Source: Leptospira chreensis
GTDB lineage: Bacteria; Spirochaetota; Leptospiria; Leptospirales; Leptospiraceae
Assembly: GCF_016919165.1 (NCBI RefSeq)
Contig: NZ_JAFFPS010000010.1
Span: forward strand, 136,353 to 200,352
Length of the DNA: 64,000 bases
Direction of reading: 5' to 3'
Positions 17,162 through 26,021 of this stretch are shown here, piece by piece. A program made the translations under genes and the position numbers. The notes under the pieces were generated by a model. It saw only the letters and a list, made by a program, of their open reading frames with translations, was not told the origin of the DNA and ran no database searches. Numbering within the stretch: the first letter of the stretch is position 1; every line of letters starts with the position of its first letter.

Positions 17162-18166
17162 CTAAGGTTTGGTTTCCGTTTCTTCCGGCCATTGGTTTTT
17201 GATCTCAAGAATCTTGGGTAAAACAGAAATGAATTTTTCGACCAGAGCCGGATCAAAATGTGTTCCCGATTCCTTTTTCAAAAAATCAATAGCAGCATCC
17301 ACTTCCCAAGCTTTTTTGTATGGCCGAACTGTTGTCAAGGCATCAAACACATCGGCAATGGCGATGATCCTTCCCTCAAGAGGAATCCCCTCTCCTTTCA
17401 ATTGAAAAGGGTAACCGGTTCCATCATACTTTTCATGGTGTGTAATGGCAATGGACTTTGCCAGTTTCAGTAAACTGGAGTTGTGATCTCCAATGATCTC
17501 AGCACCAATTTGAGGATGGCGTTTCATAATCTCCCATTCTTCAGGAGTCAGTTTTCCTGGTTTCTGAATGATATGATCGGGAATTCCAATTTTTCCTACA
17601 TCGTGCATGGGAGCTGCATTTAAAATTTCTTCCGCAGCCTCGGCGGAATAACCAATGGCTAAAGCAAGGCTTTGGGAATAATGACTCATTCGAATGACAT
17701 GCATTCCCGTTTCATTGTCTTTGTATTCTGAAGCCATACCCAAACGTTGTACAATTTGTAACCGAGTTGCTTTGACTTCATTTACATCCACTAAAGATAA
17801 ATGATTTTTAATACGTGCTTTTACAATGGGTGGGCTTACCGGTTTGGCGATATAATCCACAGCCCCGAGTTTAAACCCTTTTTCCTCATCAACGACATCC
17901 GTTAGGGCAGTTACAAAAATCACCGGAATGTATTTTGTTTTTTCATTTGCTTTCAGAATTTTACAGACTTCATGGCCCGTCATTTCCGGCATCATCACAT
18001 CTAATAAAATGAGTTCCGGCTCTTGTGATTCAGCTAGTTCAATTCCCTTTTGCCCATCTTTAGCAAACAAAAGAGTGTAATCATTCTGCAAAATCTCATT
18101 TAATATTTGTAAATTTGTCGGTTCATCATCTACGACTAAGATGACCGGTTTTGCGTTAATTTCCAC
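17162..18166 (-). CDS. Response regulator with HD-GYP phosphodiesterase domain
   Basis: A 334-residue two-domain protein: a receiver (acid pocket D13/D14, phospho-acceptor D56 in LLDVMMPEMTG) and an HD-GYP domain (HDVGKIGIPDHIIQKPGKL, then HHEKYDGTGYP). HD-GYP enzymes break down cyclic di-GMP. The catalytic residues are intact. The gene overlaps the end of the hybrid kinase by 11 bases, so the pair is almost surely a signalling unit that turns kinase input into c-di-GMP loss. Confidence 0.93.
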   Translation of the reverse strand: MEINAKPVILVVDDEPTNLQILNEILQNDYTLLFAKDGQKGIELAESQEPELILLDVMMPEMTGHEVCKILKANEKTKYIPVIFVTALTDVVDEEKGFKLGAVDYIAKPVSPPIVKARIKNHLSLVDVNEVKATRLQIVQRLGMASEYKDNETGMHVIRMSHYSQSLALAIGYSAEAAEEILNAAPMHDVGKIGIPDHIIQKPGKLTPEEWEIMKRHPQIGAEIIGDHNSSLLKLAKSIAITHHEKYDGTGYPFQLKGEGIPLEGRIIAIADVFDALTTVRPYKKAWEVDAAIDFLKKESGTHFDPALVEKFISVLPKILEIKNQWPEETETKP

Positions 18167-21100
18167 TAGGTTCTCCTGAAATTTGAAGTTTAAGTTGATT
18201 TAACTGTTTAATTGTTTTTTCAAAATCAAACTGAAGGATAGAAGATTCAATCTCCGAAATGATTTTTGTATATTCTGTTTCATACAAAAAATCATACAAC
18301 TTTTTCCATTCCTTTTGGTCGACAGCACCTTTAGAAAAAGACTCAGACAAAAGGACAATCAAATCCAATACATCGACCTTATCATCTTCCAAAAAATTCT
18401 TAGTTTGAATTTGGGAATCTTTAGTTTTTGAAATTCCACTGGCAAACTCTTCTAAAAACTGAAGGTAAGAAAGAGTAAAACTATCTTGTAAACTTTCAAA
18501 ATCTGCTTTATCCAATTTAGAATTTTGTAATTTGGCTTCTAAACGGAGAGCGACATCGGCAATTGGACTGATGCCAAGGTTAGAAGAAACCCCTCTCATT
18601 TTATGCAAAAAAGCCCTTTCCTCTTCCAATTTCCCCAGATGAATTAAACATTCTTCGATTTCGGTTTTGAAATCCTTGAAGAATCCATGCAACATCGCTA
18701 CATATTTATCCAAAGATCCAAAAAGGGAAACTCCTCTCTCGGTTTGAAAGGTGTCTTTATTCAGCTGAGATGGATTTGTTTTTAGGCCTTGCGTCGATTG
18801 ACCACCCAATAGTTTCTTAATTTCAAAAAACAAATCTTGGATGTCAATTGGTTTGGAAATAAACCCATCCATACCCGCATCTTTTGCTGATTGTTTATCT
18901 TCATCAAATACACTGGCGGACAAGGCAATGATTGGTATATGAGTAGAAGTATTTTTTTCATATAAACGAATTTGGCGAGTCGCTTCCAAACCATCCATCT
19001 CAGGCATTTGGATATCCATTAAAACTAAATCAAAAGATCTGGACTTAAAAATCTCCAAAGCCTCCCTTCCGTTTTTAGCAATTTCCACCTTATGTCCATT
19101 AGATGTCATTAAGAGCTGTATGAGATCCACATTCTGTTTTACATCATCAACGATCAGTATTTCTAAACTGGGCAAATCAAATTGAATCTTTTCGCTGATT
19201 TCTAAAATAGGAACTCCCTTTTCCAAAGGAAGGGATACATAAAAATTCGAACCTACCCCTAATTCACTTTCTACCCAAATTTTTCCTTTCATCAGTTCCA
19301 CTAACTGTTTGGAGATGGTAGTACCAAGACCAGTTCCTCCAAACCTTCGACTCATGGAAACATCTGCCTGAGTGAAGGGATCAAAGATTTTTTCGATTCG
19401 ATCCGTTGCAATTCCAATCCCACTATCTTGGATATGAAACTGAACTTCCTTATCTTTTGCTGTGATATTGAGTTGAATAAAACCTTCTTTCGTAAATTTA
19501 ATTGAGTTCCCAAGTAAGTTCGTTAAAATCTGCCTGATCCGAAGGCTATCCCCTTTATAATAATCCTCTAGGTTTTCAGCGAGAGAATACTGAAATTGTA
19601 ATCCCTTTCGTTTGGCTTCCATTCCCATTGTAGAACAAACTTGATCGACAAGGGAAACTAAGGAAAAATCGATGATCTCTAACTCGACGGCACCACGATC
19701 CAACTTTGCAGAATTTAATACATCATTGAGCAAACGTAAAAGAGACTTAGCAGAATTTTTAATGGTTTCTAAATGGTTCTTTTGGTTTCCGAACAATTCA
19801 CCGGTTAATAAAACTTCGGTAAACCCAATGATGGCATTCATTGGAGTTCTGATCTCGTGGCTCATATTGGCGAGAAACGTAGTTTTTGTAATGGCTGCCA
19901 TCTCTGCCTTTTCTTTGGATTCGATCAATGCCTCTTCAATCATCCGTCGATCTGTATTGTCTAGAATCACTCCATCCAAAAATTTTACATTTCTGTCTTC
20001 ATCTAAAACAAGACCACCATATTCTAATACCCAACGGATATCTCCTGATTTTTGGATGATACGATAGTTCAGAACAAAAGTATCAGAGGTATCAATTGCA
20101 TTTTGAATGATATTGGAAACATGAATTCGATCATCAGAATGGATAATTTCTGAAAATGTATGTTTGCGATCCGGTTCCAAAAAATCCCGAGAAGGATATC
20201 CGGAAAGGTTAAGTATGGAATCACTCATAAAGATAGTCGTCCAATCTTCGTCCACCAAACACCGATAAACGACTCCAGGAATATTTTGAATGAAGGACTG
20301 CATTTGTTCTTCATTAGACTTTAGTGCATTTTCAATTTTGATTCTTTCCGATATGTCACTGATAAAACCAACAAAGATATCATCTTGTGGGAGTTTGGTA
20401 TGCCCAATGGCCAAACGAATCGGGAAAACAGTTCCATCTTTTTTGATTGCTTCGGTTTCTCTTCCAATCCCAATGATTTTTGCATGACCCGTTTTTAAAT
20501 AATTGGCAAGGTAACCATCATGTTCACCTTGATAGGGATTCTGCATTAAAATCTTAATGTTTTCACCAATGATTTCTTGTGCCTTCCAACCAAACATTTG
20601 TTCGGCAGTGATATTAAACTCCTGCACAATCCCCTTTGTATCAATCATAACGATCGCATCTGGAGCAGTCTCAATGATTGCTCTCAGTCTCGATTCACTT
20701 TTTTGCAGGTTATGAAAAAGGTCTTTATAACTAATAAATGCAATCGTGGCAACAGCAGACCCAATCACAAAAAAACTTCCAATCCCAACAAGAGAGGCTA
20801 AAAACAATTGGTCTGGATTGGATGTTTCCAAAATTTGATCACCAAATGTAACAAATCGAGCGGCAGCCATTCCCGTATAATGCATCCCCGAAATCGCACT
20901 TCCCATCACAACACCACTAAGAAGTGTTAGAATCGAAGTGCGAATTTTAAGATTCGAATTTTTTAATCGAAACTGAAGGAAGATAGAAGTGATGGCCAAA
21001 GAAATGGCAACTACAAGAGAAACGAGAAACAAATAAGGATCATACATTAACCTAGGCCGCATTTCCATCGCAGCCATTCCCATATAATGCATAAATCCAA

Positions 21101-21509
21101 TTCCGGCACCAACAAGGACTCCTACCGAAATCAATTCCTTTCGTGTGATCTTTTTTTTGCTTAATGTTTGTAATGCGAAAAAGGAAGCAAAGAAACTGGG
21201 AAGGATTGAAAGTATGGTGACTAATTTATTGTAAGTGACTTTTGTACATAATTCAAAAGACATCATACCGATAAAGTGCATAGACCAAACAGCACCACCC
21301 ATAGACAAACTAGAAGTGAATAGGATGGCTAACCTGGAATATTTGCTCTCCACTTTGGAGAAGCGATTCAACATATATAAGGAAATCCAGGAAGCAAATA
21401 TGGAGATAAAAATGGAAAGGGAAACAAACCAATAGTTATAAGTTCCCTCAACATAACTCAATTGGTTCGAATCTAAGATAAAAAAATGTCGCAGAATATC
21501 CATTCCCAT
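18156..21509 (-). CDS. Hybrid sensor histidine kinase with MHYT membrane domain
   Basis: A 1117-residue kinase. Order: MHYT sensor with seven membrane segments (MHFIGMMSF, MHYMGMAAM, MHYTGMAAA; about 10-260), PAS (about 275-390), PAS/PAC (about 400-520), HisKA with H551 in MSHEIRTPMNAIIG, an HATPase domain with GIGIATDRIEKIFDPF and GGTGLGTTISK, a receiver with D832 in LMDIQMPEMDG, and a C-terminal Hpt domain with H969 in LHKMRG. It is thus a complete phosphorelay. MHYT domains are proposed to sense O2, CO or NO through bound copper. AAGGAA lies six bases before the ATG. Phosphate probably passes to the overlapping HD-GYP regulator. Confidence 0.94.
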   Translation of the reverse strand: MGMDILRHFFILDSNQLSYVEGTYNYWFVSLSIFISIFASWISLYMLNRFSKVESKYSRLAILFTSSLSMGGAVWSMHFIGMMSFELCTKVTYNKLVTILSILPSFFASFFALQTLSKKKITRKELISVGVLVGAGIGFMHYMGMAAMEMRPRLMYDPYLFLVSLVVAISLAITSIFLQFRLKNSNLKIRTSILTLLSGVVMGSAISGMHYTGMAAARFVTFGDQILETSNPDQLFLASLVGIGSFFVIGSAVATIAFISYKDLFHNLQKSESRLRAIIETAPDAIVMIDTKGIVQEFNITAEQMFGWKAQEIIGENIKILMQNPYQGEHDGYLANYLKTGHAKIIGIGRETEAIKKDGTVFPIRLAIGHTKLPQDDIFVGFISDISERIKIENALKSNEEQMQSFIQNIPGVVYRCLVDEDWTTIFMSDSILNLSGYPSRDFLEPDRKHTFSEIIHSDDRIHVSNIIQNAIDTSDTFVLNYRIIQKSGDIRWVLEYGGLVLDEDRNVKFLDGVILDNTDRRMIEEALIESKEKAEMAAITKTTFLANMSHEIRTPMNAIIGFTEVLLTGELFGNQKNHLETIKNSAKSLLRLLNDVLNSAKLDRGAVELEIIDFSLVSLVDQVCSTMGMEAKRKGLQFQYSLAENLEDYYKGDSLRIRQILTNLLGNSIKFTKEGFIQLNITAKDKEVQFHIQDSGIGIATDRIEKIFDPFTQADVSMSRRFGGTGLGTTISKQLVELMKGKIWVESELGVGSNFYVSLPLEKGVPILEISEKIQFDLPSLEILIVDDVKQNVDLIQLLMTSNGHKVEIAKNGREALEIFKSRSFDLVLMDIQMPEMDGLEATRQIRLYEKNTSTHIPIIALSASVFDEDKQSAKDAGMDGFISKPIDIQDLFFEIKKLLGGQSTQGLKTNPSQLNKDTFQTERGVSLFGSLDKYVAMLHGFFKDFKTEIEECLIHLGKLEEERAFLHKMRGVSSNLGISPIADVALRLEAKLQNSKLDKADFESLQDSFTLSYLQFLEEFASGISKTKDSQIQTKNFLEDDKVDVLDLIVLLSESFSKGAVDQKEWKKLYDFLYETEYTKIISEIESSILQFDFEKTIKQLNQLKLQISGEPSGN

Positions 21510-21944
21510 TGTGTTTCCTTAGGCAGCCTAGATCCTATCATTCATTTCGGAGAAATATGGATAGTATCAATTTAGACGGGTTCTAAATTCTTAATTTTCT
21601 CGATTCGTACTAGCACTAAAAATATTCCGGCAAAATTGCCTAGAAAAGAGAGATTCGATGTCGTGATTTTCGCTATTGAGTAGAAAAACAATTCCTGCCG
21701 AATTAAAAGGCTAAACAAAAACAGAATTCGTATATCAATATATTCTTAAGTATACTACGAATGATAAACTCATTACAATCAGATCACCAAGTTCAAGTTC
21801 AAAACTCCAATCAAAAGTATACCGACTAGACCACTATACTTTCAAAATAATAAGTAGACCAATCACTCTATAAAATCATTCAAATCTTTTGTTAAACATT
21901 CGAATTGACTTGCCTATTTTTGCACCCAAACCATATCCTTCGCT
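21510..21944. other. Intergenic region between divergent kinase and dehydrogenase genes
   Basis: 435 AT-rich bases with no credible coding frame. It must hold the promoters of both flanking genes. One imperfect feature is visible: ATTCGTA (21726-21732) facing TACGAAT (21756-21762) around an AT-rich centre. TTGACT at 21905-21910 could be a -35 box for the dehydrogenase, but the -10 box is not clear. Confidence 0.5.
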
Positions 21945-22697
21945 ATGGAAAAAAACTTAACTAGTAAAAATGCCATTGTTACTGGAGCCGCACTCGGAAT
22001 CGGAAGAGAAACATCCCTACTTCTCGCCAAAAAAGGCGCTCACGTCATTGTGTCCGATATCAATGAAACCGAAGGCCACCGCGTGGTTACAGAAATTACA
22101 AACTTGGGTGGTTCCGCCGAATTTATCAAATGTGATGTTACGGTAGAAGAAGAAATTATATCTCTTGTCGATCGTTTGAAATCCCAAGGAAAACGTTTGG
22201 ATATTATGGTGAACAATGCAGGGATTGCCAACAAACCCACCTTTATGCATAAGGTCACAACGGAAGTTTGGAACCGGTTACTCTTAATGGATTTAACTAG
22301 TGTCTTCTGGTGTCAAAAATATGCCACCAAACTTATGCTAGCAGATCGAATTGGCGGATCCATCATCAATGTTGCCTCCATTGCAGGGCTTGGTGCTTCG
22401 CCGAGTCTTGGTCCCTACTGCGTTGCCAAAGCCGGTGTGATTGAACTCACTACGACCGGAGCACTTGAGGTGGCAAGGTTTGGAGTGCGGATCAATGCCG
22501 TATGCCCTGGTTGGACAGAAACTGCAATCCTGGATGTAGCTGGCGAAAGAGGAAAGGAAGCCATGGAAAAAAATATTCCTATGGGAAGACTTGGCAAACC
22601 AAACGAAGTGGCGAACTTAATCGCATTTTTAGCATCTGAGGAATCTAGTTTTATCACCGGATCGGTGTATCGGGTCGATGGCGGGACTAGGAGTTAA
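21945..22697 (+). CDS. Short-chain dehydrogenase/reductase (SDR)
   Basis: A 250-residue classical SDR. NAD(P)-binding [10 protein letters not shown] near residue 14, NNAGIAN near 88, catalytic Ser in [11 protein letters not shown] and Tyr/Lys in YCVAKAG (about 163-169), and the C-terminal [11 protein letters not shown] block. An acidic residue in VSDINE after strand 2 favours NAD(H). There is no obvious ribosome site before the ATG at 21945, so a leaderless or weakly translated message is possible. It stands alone, and the substrate is unknown. Confidence 0.9.
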   Translation: MEKNLTSKNAIVTGAALGIGRETSLLLAKKGAHVIVSDINETEGHRVVTEITNLGGSAEFIKCDVTVEEEIISLVDRLKSQGKRLDIMVNNAGIANKPTFMHKVTTEVWNRLLLMDLTSVFWCQKYATKLMLADRIGGSIINVASIAGLGASPSLGPYCVAKAGVIELTTTGALEVARFGVRINAVCPGWTETAILDVAGERGKEAMEKNIPMGRLGKPNEVANLIAFLASEESSFITGSVYRVDGGTRS

Positions 22698-22829
22698 GGG
22701 GGATTGAATACAATTTCAAAATCCTGGTTCCCGAAGAATAGAAAGTATCTATCAAAAATATGAACTGATCACGGTAGTAAAACTACAAAAGAGTAAATTT
22801 CAATAAACTTGGATTCGTTATAGAAACTT

Positions 22830-23213
22830 TCAATTTCCAATTTTAACGGAAATATCAAAACGGTTTTCTGGATTTTGATTTGTGAAAGACGTATCCACTT
22901 GAAAATGATAAGTTCCCGGAATAGTTGCATTAAACTTTGCGGCAGTTGCAGTATAGCTTACAATCGTTATTGGTTCAGAACCAACGGAATTAATAATCGA
23001 ACCTGTGATTGGACAAGATTCAGTCATTCGATAGGAAAACGTAACCGATCGCAAATCTTTTGCATTGGAAGAAAAATAAACCACTTGGTCTTTTTCCAAA
23101 GATACCTTGACGATGGCTGCAGGCTGAATCCATCGAAAATTGACCACCTGAAATTCTGACGTAGCATACATATAAGGAAACCGAATCTCCCGACCGTTTT
23201 CTGTAAAAACCAA
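22830..23213 (-). CDS. In-frame continuation of a secreted protein, cut off by a stop codon
   Basis: 127 codons from a TTG at 23213; the frame is open to the TAA at 23241-23243 that ends the gene upstream, and it is the same frame. The product (FPYMYATSEFQVVNFRWIQ, then beta-rich, ending FDISVKIGN) has no signal peptide and no convincing start: no ribosome site precedes the TTG. This suggests the C-terminal part of one longer exported protein of about 340 residues, interrupted by one nonsense codon. It may instead be a separate gene or be made by readthrough. Confidence 0.5.
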   Translation of the reverse strand: MVFTENGREIRFPYMYATSEFQVVNFRWIQPAAIVKVSLEKDQVVYFSSNAKDLRSVTFSYRMTESCPITGSIINSVGSEPITIVSYTATAAKFNATIPGTYHFQVDTSFTNQNPENRFDISVKIGN

Positions 23214-23240
23214 ACAAGTAGAAAAAGACTTTTCTCTGAT

Positions 23241-23861
23241 TTATTTACACATATCAGAAAAAATATCTTCGGGAGTATCGATGATTTTAGAAATATAGGA
23301 ATCGTTTTCAATATCCACTTCTATAAATATTGATTGGTTGGCGTTTATTTTAAAGTAACGATTCACATAAAAATTATAGTAATGAGGCAAATCAAAACTA
23401 CGTCGATTATCGTATAATGAAAATTGATAAATATGCTCACCTACTGGAATTGGGAAATAATTATTACAAAATTCAGAAATGGATGTTTGGTGATTTAGTT
23501 TTCTATTCGATGGGTAGTAAATCGAATTGTGAATAGAAGCGTAAGGAATCACAGAAGAATGAATAGGGTGAGAAAAATAGAAAAATGCCATCATAAATCT
23601 GCTTTTTCCATACACAAAATTATATGAGAAACGATTGGATTGATTCTCCGGTTTCTCACCCATGACTTTCACAATGAAGTAAGTGTTTTCGTGACCCGCC
23701 AAGGGGACAGATTTAATGGTAAATTCTGTTTTCCCCCGCAATCCTGGTGACATTATTACTCCTATCAAATTCAAAGCGGCACTAGCATTAGCAGTAAGTG
23801 GATTAGAAATTCCCAATAAGACAATCACTAGAAATTTAATACAGAGATTAATTTTCCACAT
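23241..23861 (-). CDS. Secreted protein, probably truncated by an in-frame TAA
   Basis: About 206 residues from the ATG at 23861 (another ATG at 23870). A clear signal peptide (MWKINLCIKFLVIVLLGISNPLTANA) leads to a beta-rich aromatic domain with many Tyr, Phe and Asn residues; no family recognised. It ends SDMCK and TAA, and the same frame continues for a further 136 codons (see 22830-23213). The start overlaps the end of the upstream lipoprotein gene by 14 bases, so the two are co-translated. Leptospira-specific envelope protein is the best description. Confidence 0.65.
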   Translation of the reverse strand: MWKINLCIKFLVIVLLGISNPLTANASAALNLIGVIMSPGLRGKTEFTIKSVPLAGHENTYFIVKVMGEKPENQSNRFSYNFVYGKSRFMMAFFYFSHPIHSSVIPYASIHNSIYYPSNRKLNHQTSISEFCNNYFPIPVGEHIYQFSLYDNRRSFDLPHYYNFYVNRYFKINANQSIFIEVDIENDSYISKIIDTPEDIFSDMCK

Positions 23862-24282
23862 ACAATTCACCTAACTTAGGATCTTTTTTGATTACAAATT
23901 TATTTTTTTGGTCTTTTTCGAAATGTATATCCAGATATTTTTCAATATCGTTCAAATAGTAACGCATGCGAACGATTTGATTTCTACAGGGAATTCTATG
24001 GGAAAAGCCTTTTTTCGGGTAAATCTTCAGAGGCAATCTATATTCAGAATCAGGATCCGTGTGAATTCCCAATTCATCTACGACTTCTTTATCTACATCA
24101 AACACATTGTTTTGATCCAATAGAATAGATATTGATTCTATATTTTCCAACTCTCCCGATATAACCAGCAGACATAACCGATTCGCTAAATAGGGATGGT
24201 AAGCATATTGAGTGGTTATGGTTGAATCACAGTTAGCAATCACCAATAGAATCAGAATCGACAGAACAAACCGAAAATACAT
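23848..24282 (-). CDS. Lipoprotein, function unknown
   Basis: A 144-residue protein: signal peptide MYFRFVLSILILLVIANC with the cysteine as lipidation site, then a mixed domain with many acidic residues. An in-frame ATG four codons upstream (24294) is less likely because GGGGGA stands just before the ATG at 24282. First gene of a two- or three-gene envelope operon. I do not recognise the family. Confidence 0.7.
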   Translation of the reverse strand: MYFRFVLSILILLVIANCDSTITTQYAYHPYLANRLCLLVISGELENIESISILLDQNNVFDVDKEVVDELGIHTDPDSEYRLPLKIYPKKGFSHRIPCRNQIVRMRYYLNDIEKYLDIHFEKDQKNKFVIKKDPKLGELYVEN

Positions 24283-24518
24283 CAAATCCCCCATTGGAAA
24301 AGAATCGATTTAGATGTTATTATCTTTCATTAAGATAACAACAGAAACAAATCAAGATCTCACAGCTAACTTTTGCTAAGTTTTTAATCGATTCAAACAA
24401 GACTATGGAAATAATCTATTCGATCAATGGTTTAAGAAGGAATTATGGCTCCAGAATATAACAATTCTATGACAGTGTCTTATACGAATTATCTGCTATA
24501 ACAAAAAACTTCCGGGAA
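24283..24518. other. Intergenic region, nothing recognised
   Basis: AT-rich sequence upstream of the lipoprotein gene; it presumably holds its promoter. No coding frame and no structured element were seen before the repeat that starts at 24519. Confidence 0.5.
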
Positions 24519-24594
24519 AGGGATGGGAGGGCTTGGTCTGACGAACGTCAGACGGGAGCGAACGCGCACCCCGGACAAGCCCGGGCCCCGAAAG
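24519..24594 (+). repeat. Interspersed structured repeat, copy A
   Basis: GC-rich island in AT-rich DNA. It can fold as a three-way junction: outer stem GGGCTTG (24529-24535) with CAAGCCC (24576-24582), hairpin GTCTGACG-AA-CGTCAGAC (24536-24553) and small hairpin GCG-AA-CGC (24558-24565). Related copies are at 53524-53596 (plus) and 57063-57137 (minus). Confidence 0.75.
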
Positions 24595-24640
24595 GCAAAG
24601 ATACCCGTTTGATAGAAAAGTTAAGATTTGGATTCGCAGA

Positions 24641-24669
24641 TAAAATCTTTCGGGGATTCACCCCAAAAG
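24641..24669 (-). terminator. Terminator of the FlgF/FlgG-like gene
   Basis: On the minus strand CTTTTGGGG-TGAAT-CCCCGAAAG forms a nine-pair stem (one G-T pair) and is followed by ATTTTATC. It begins 11 bases after the gene's stop codon. Confidence 0.75.
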
Positions 24670-24679
24670 AAAATTCATA

Positions 24680-25540
24680 CTATCGCATTACTTCGAACAA
24701 TCGACCCAGTAAACTGTCTTGTGTTTGCATGGTTTTGGAATTGGCTTCGTAAGCGCGGTTCACTTCAATCATATCTACCATCTCAGTCACAACAGAAACA
24801 TTGGAAGCCTCTAAGTATCCTTGCATGACTTGTGGGGCAAGAAGAGTGGGAAACTTGGTGGGTTCTCCCGATTCAGGAGTATCAGAATAAAACGAGTCCC
24901 CTTCTTTGTCCAGATGGCGAGGATTTTCTACCGTTCGGATTTTGATCGTATCGAGAAGGACGGGATCTTCAAATCGATTTTCGCTAAAATTGGTTCCGTC
25001 TTTGGGAGCGGTTCCGAGTTTTGCGTTGATATAGATCTCTCCATTTTCTTTCACAAGAAAATTGCCTTGGTTCACTTGGATGGGACCTTTTTCTCCGAGA
25101 AGAGGAAATCCTTGCGGAGTCACAACAAATCCATTTTTATCTAAAACAAAACTTCCGCTCCGAGTGAGGCGCTCTCCACGATTAGTGAGAACGGAAAAGA
25201 AAGCAGGTTTTTCCATACCGGGCTGGTCTTGGATCATCAAATCAAAGATATTATCCGTTTTTTTCACAGAACCTTGGTCGAAGCGAGTGTAAACTTCATT
25301 CACTTCGGCACCAAACCCTAGTTTCCCGACCACGGGAGAAGTATCAAAGGAACCCATTGGGGTTTTACCAATTCCATCTTCAGAATAACGATGGAGTAAC
25401 ATTTCAGGAAAGGTTTTGAAAACGGTCGTATCTTTTTTGAATGCGGTTTTATCCACATTGGCCAAATTGTTGGCGATCACATCCATTCTTACTTGTTGGG
25501 AAATCATCCCGTTGGCGCCTGTATAGAGTCCTCGTAACAT
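24680..25540 (-). CDS. Flagellar basal-body rod protein, FlgF/FlgG family
   Basis: A 286-residue axial protein. The N-terminal rod motif [36 protein letters not shown] and the C-terminal helix [23 protein letters not shown] are diagnostic of FlgE/F/G proteins; length and similarity to the flgG at 34576 suggest FlgF (FlhO-type) rod protein. It builds the periplasmic rod. The ATG has AGGAAAGG just upstream. It stands apart from the main rod operon, with its own terminator. FlgF versus a second FlgG cannot be settled by eye. Confidence 0.88.
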   Translation of the reverse strand: MLRGLYTGANGMISQQVRMDVIANNLANVDKTAFKKDTTVFKTFPEMLLHRYSEDGIGKTPMGSFDTSPVVGKLGFGAEVNEVYTRFDQGSVKKTDNIFDLMIQDQPGMEKPAFFSVLTNRGERLTRSGSFVLDKNGFVVTPQGFPLLGEKGPIQVNQGNFLVKENGEIYINAKLGTAPKDGTNFSENRFEDPVLLDTIKIRTVENPRHLDKEGDSFYSDTPESGEPTKFPTLLAPQVMQGYLEASNVSVVTEMVDMIEVNRAYEANSKTMQTQDSLLGRLFEVMR

Positions 25541-25557
25541 ACCTTTCCTACCTATAG

Positions 25558-25568
25558 TTTCTTTCGGT
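25558..25568 (-). promoter_or_regulatory. Motif ACCGAAAGAAA upstream of the rod gene
   Basis: On the minus strand ACCGAAAGAAA lies 28 bases before the ATG of the FlgF/FlgG-like gene. A near-identical motif (ACCGATAGAAA) lies 30 bases before flgG at 35373. It resembles the CCGATA -10 box of flagellar sigma-28, but no matching -35 box was found. Confidence 0.3.
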
Positions 25569-25652
25569 CAGATCTGCCAATTCCCCAAGAGAAAATGCGA
25601 CATAGTCAAAAAAGAGTTGAAGTTTTCGTGAAAATTCATAGAAAAGAAGGAC

Positions 25653-26021
25653 ATGAAGTTATCCATCGGAAACCTACCCCAGTCGCTTACTGACGAAGCC
25701 CTTGAGAAACTTCTTTCCGCTCACGGGAAAGTTGAACACCTCCAAATCAAACGTGACAAAATCACCAAGGTATCCCTGGGATATGGAACGGCGGAAATGG
25801 CGGACGCAGATGCTACTAACGCAATTGCGTCGCTAAATGGTAAGGAAGTGGAAGGGAAAAAATTGGTTCTCGTCAACCAAGAAGAACTCACCAAAGCACA
25901 AAATGATGCTGCTAAGAAAAAAGGAAGCCCTGCGGTTGCAAAACCCACTTTCGGTAGAAACCAAACCAGTGGTGGTGGCAATACAGGTCTCCAAAGGAGA
26001 GGCGGTTCTCGCGGGTCGTAG
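25653..26021 (+). CDS. RNA-binding protein with one RRM domain
   Basis: A 122-residue protein: an RNA recognition motif (MKLSIGNLPQSLTDEALEKL, then VSLGYGTAEMADADATNAIA, residues 1-75) and a Gly/Ser/Arg-rich tail (GGGNTGLQRRGGSRGS). RNP1 is weak: YGTAEM has no aromatic pair of the usual kind. Such small RRM-plus-glycine-tail proteins are known in cyanobacteria and spirochaetes and bind single-stranded RNA, often in cold response. The stop codon abuts the ATG of the ATP-grasp gene. Confidence 0.88.
   Translation: MKLSIGNLPQSLTDEALEKLLSAHGKVEHLQIKRDKITKVSLGYGTAEMADADATNAIASLNGKEVEGKKLVLVNQEELTKAQNDAAKKKGSPAVAKPTFGRNQTSGGGNTGLQRRGGSRGS

Noticed and set aside
23020..23311. Possible frameshift joining a second frame to the 22830-23213 part
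   Set aside because: The same frame as the upstream gene is open right up to its TAA, so a nonsense codon explains the split without a frameshift.
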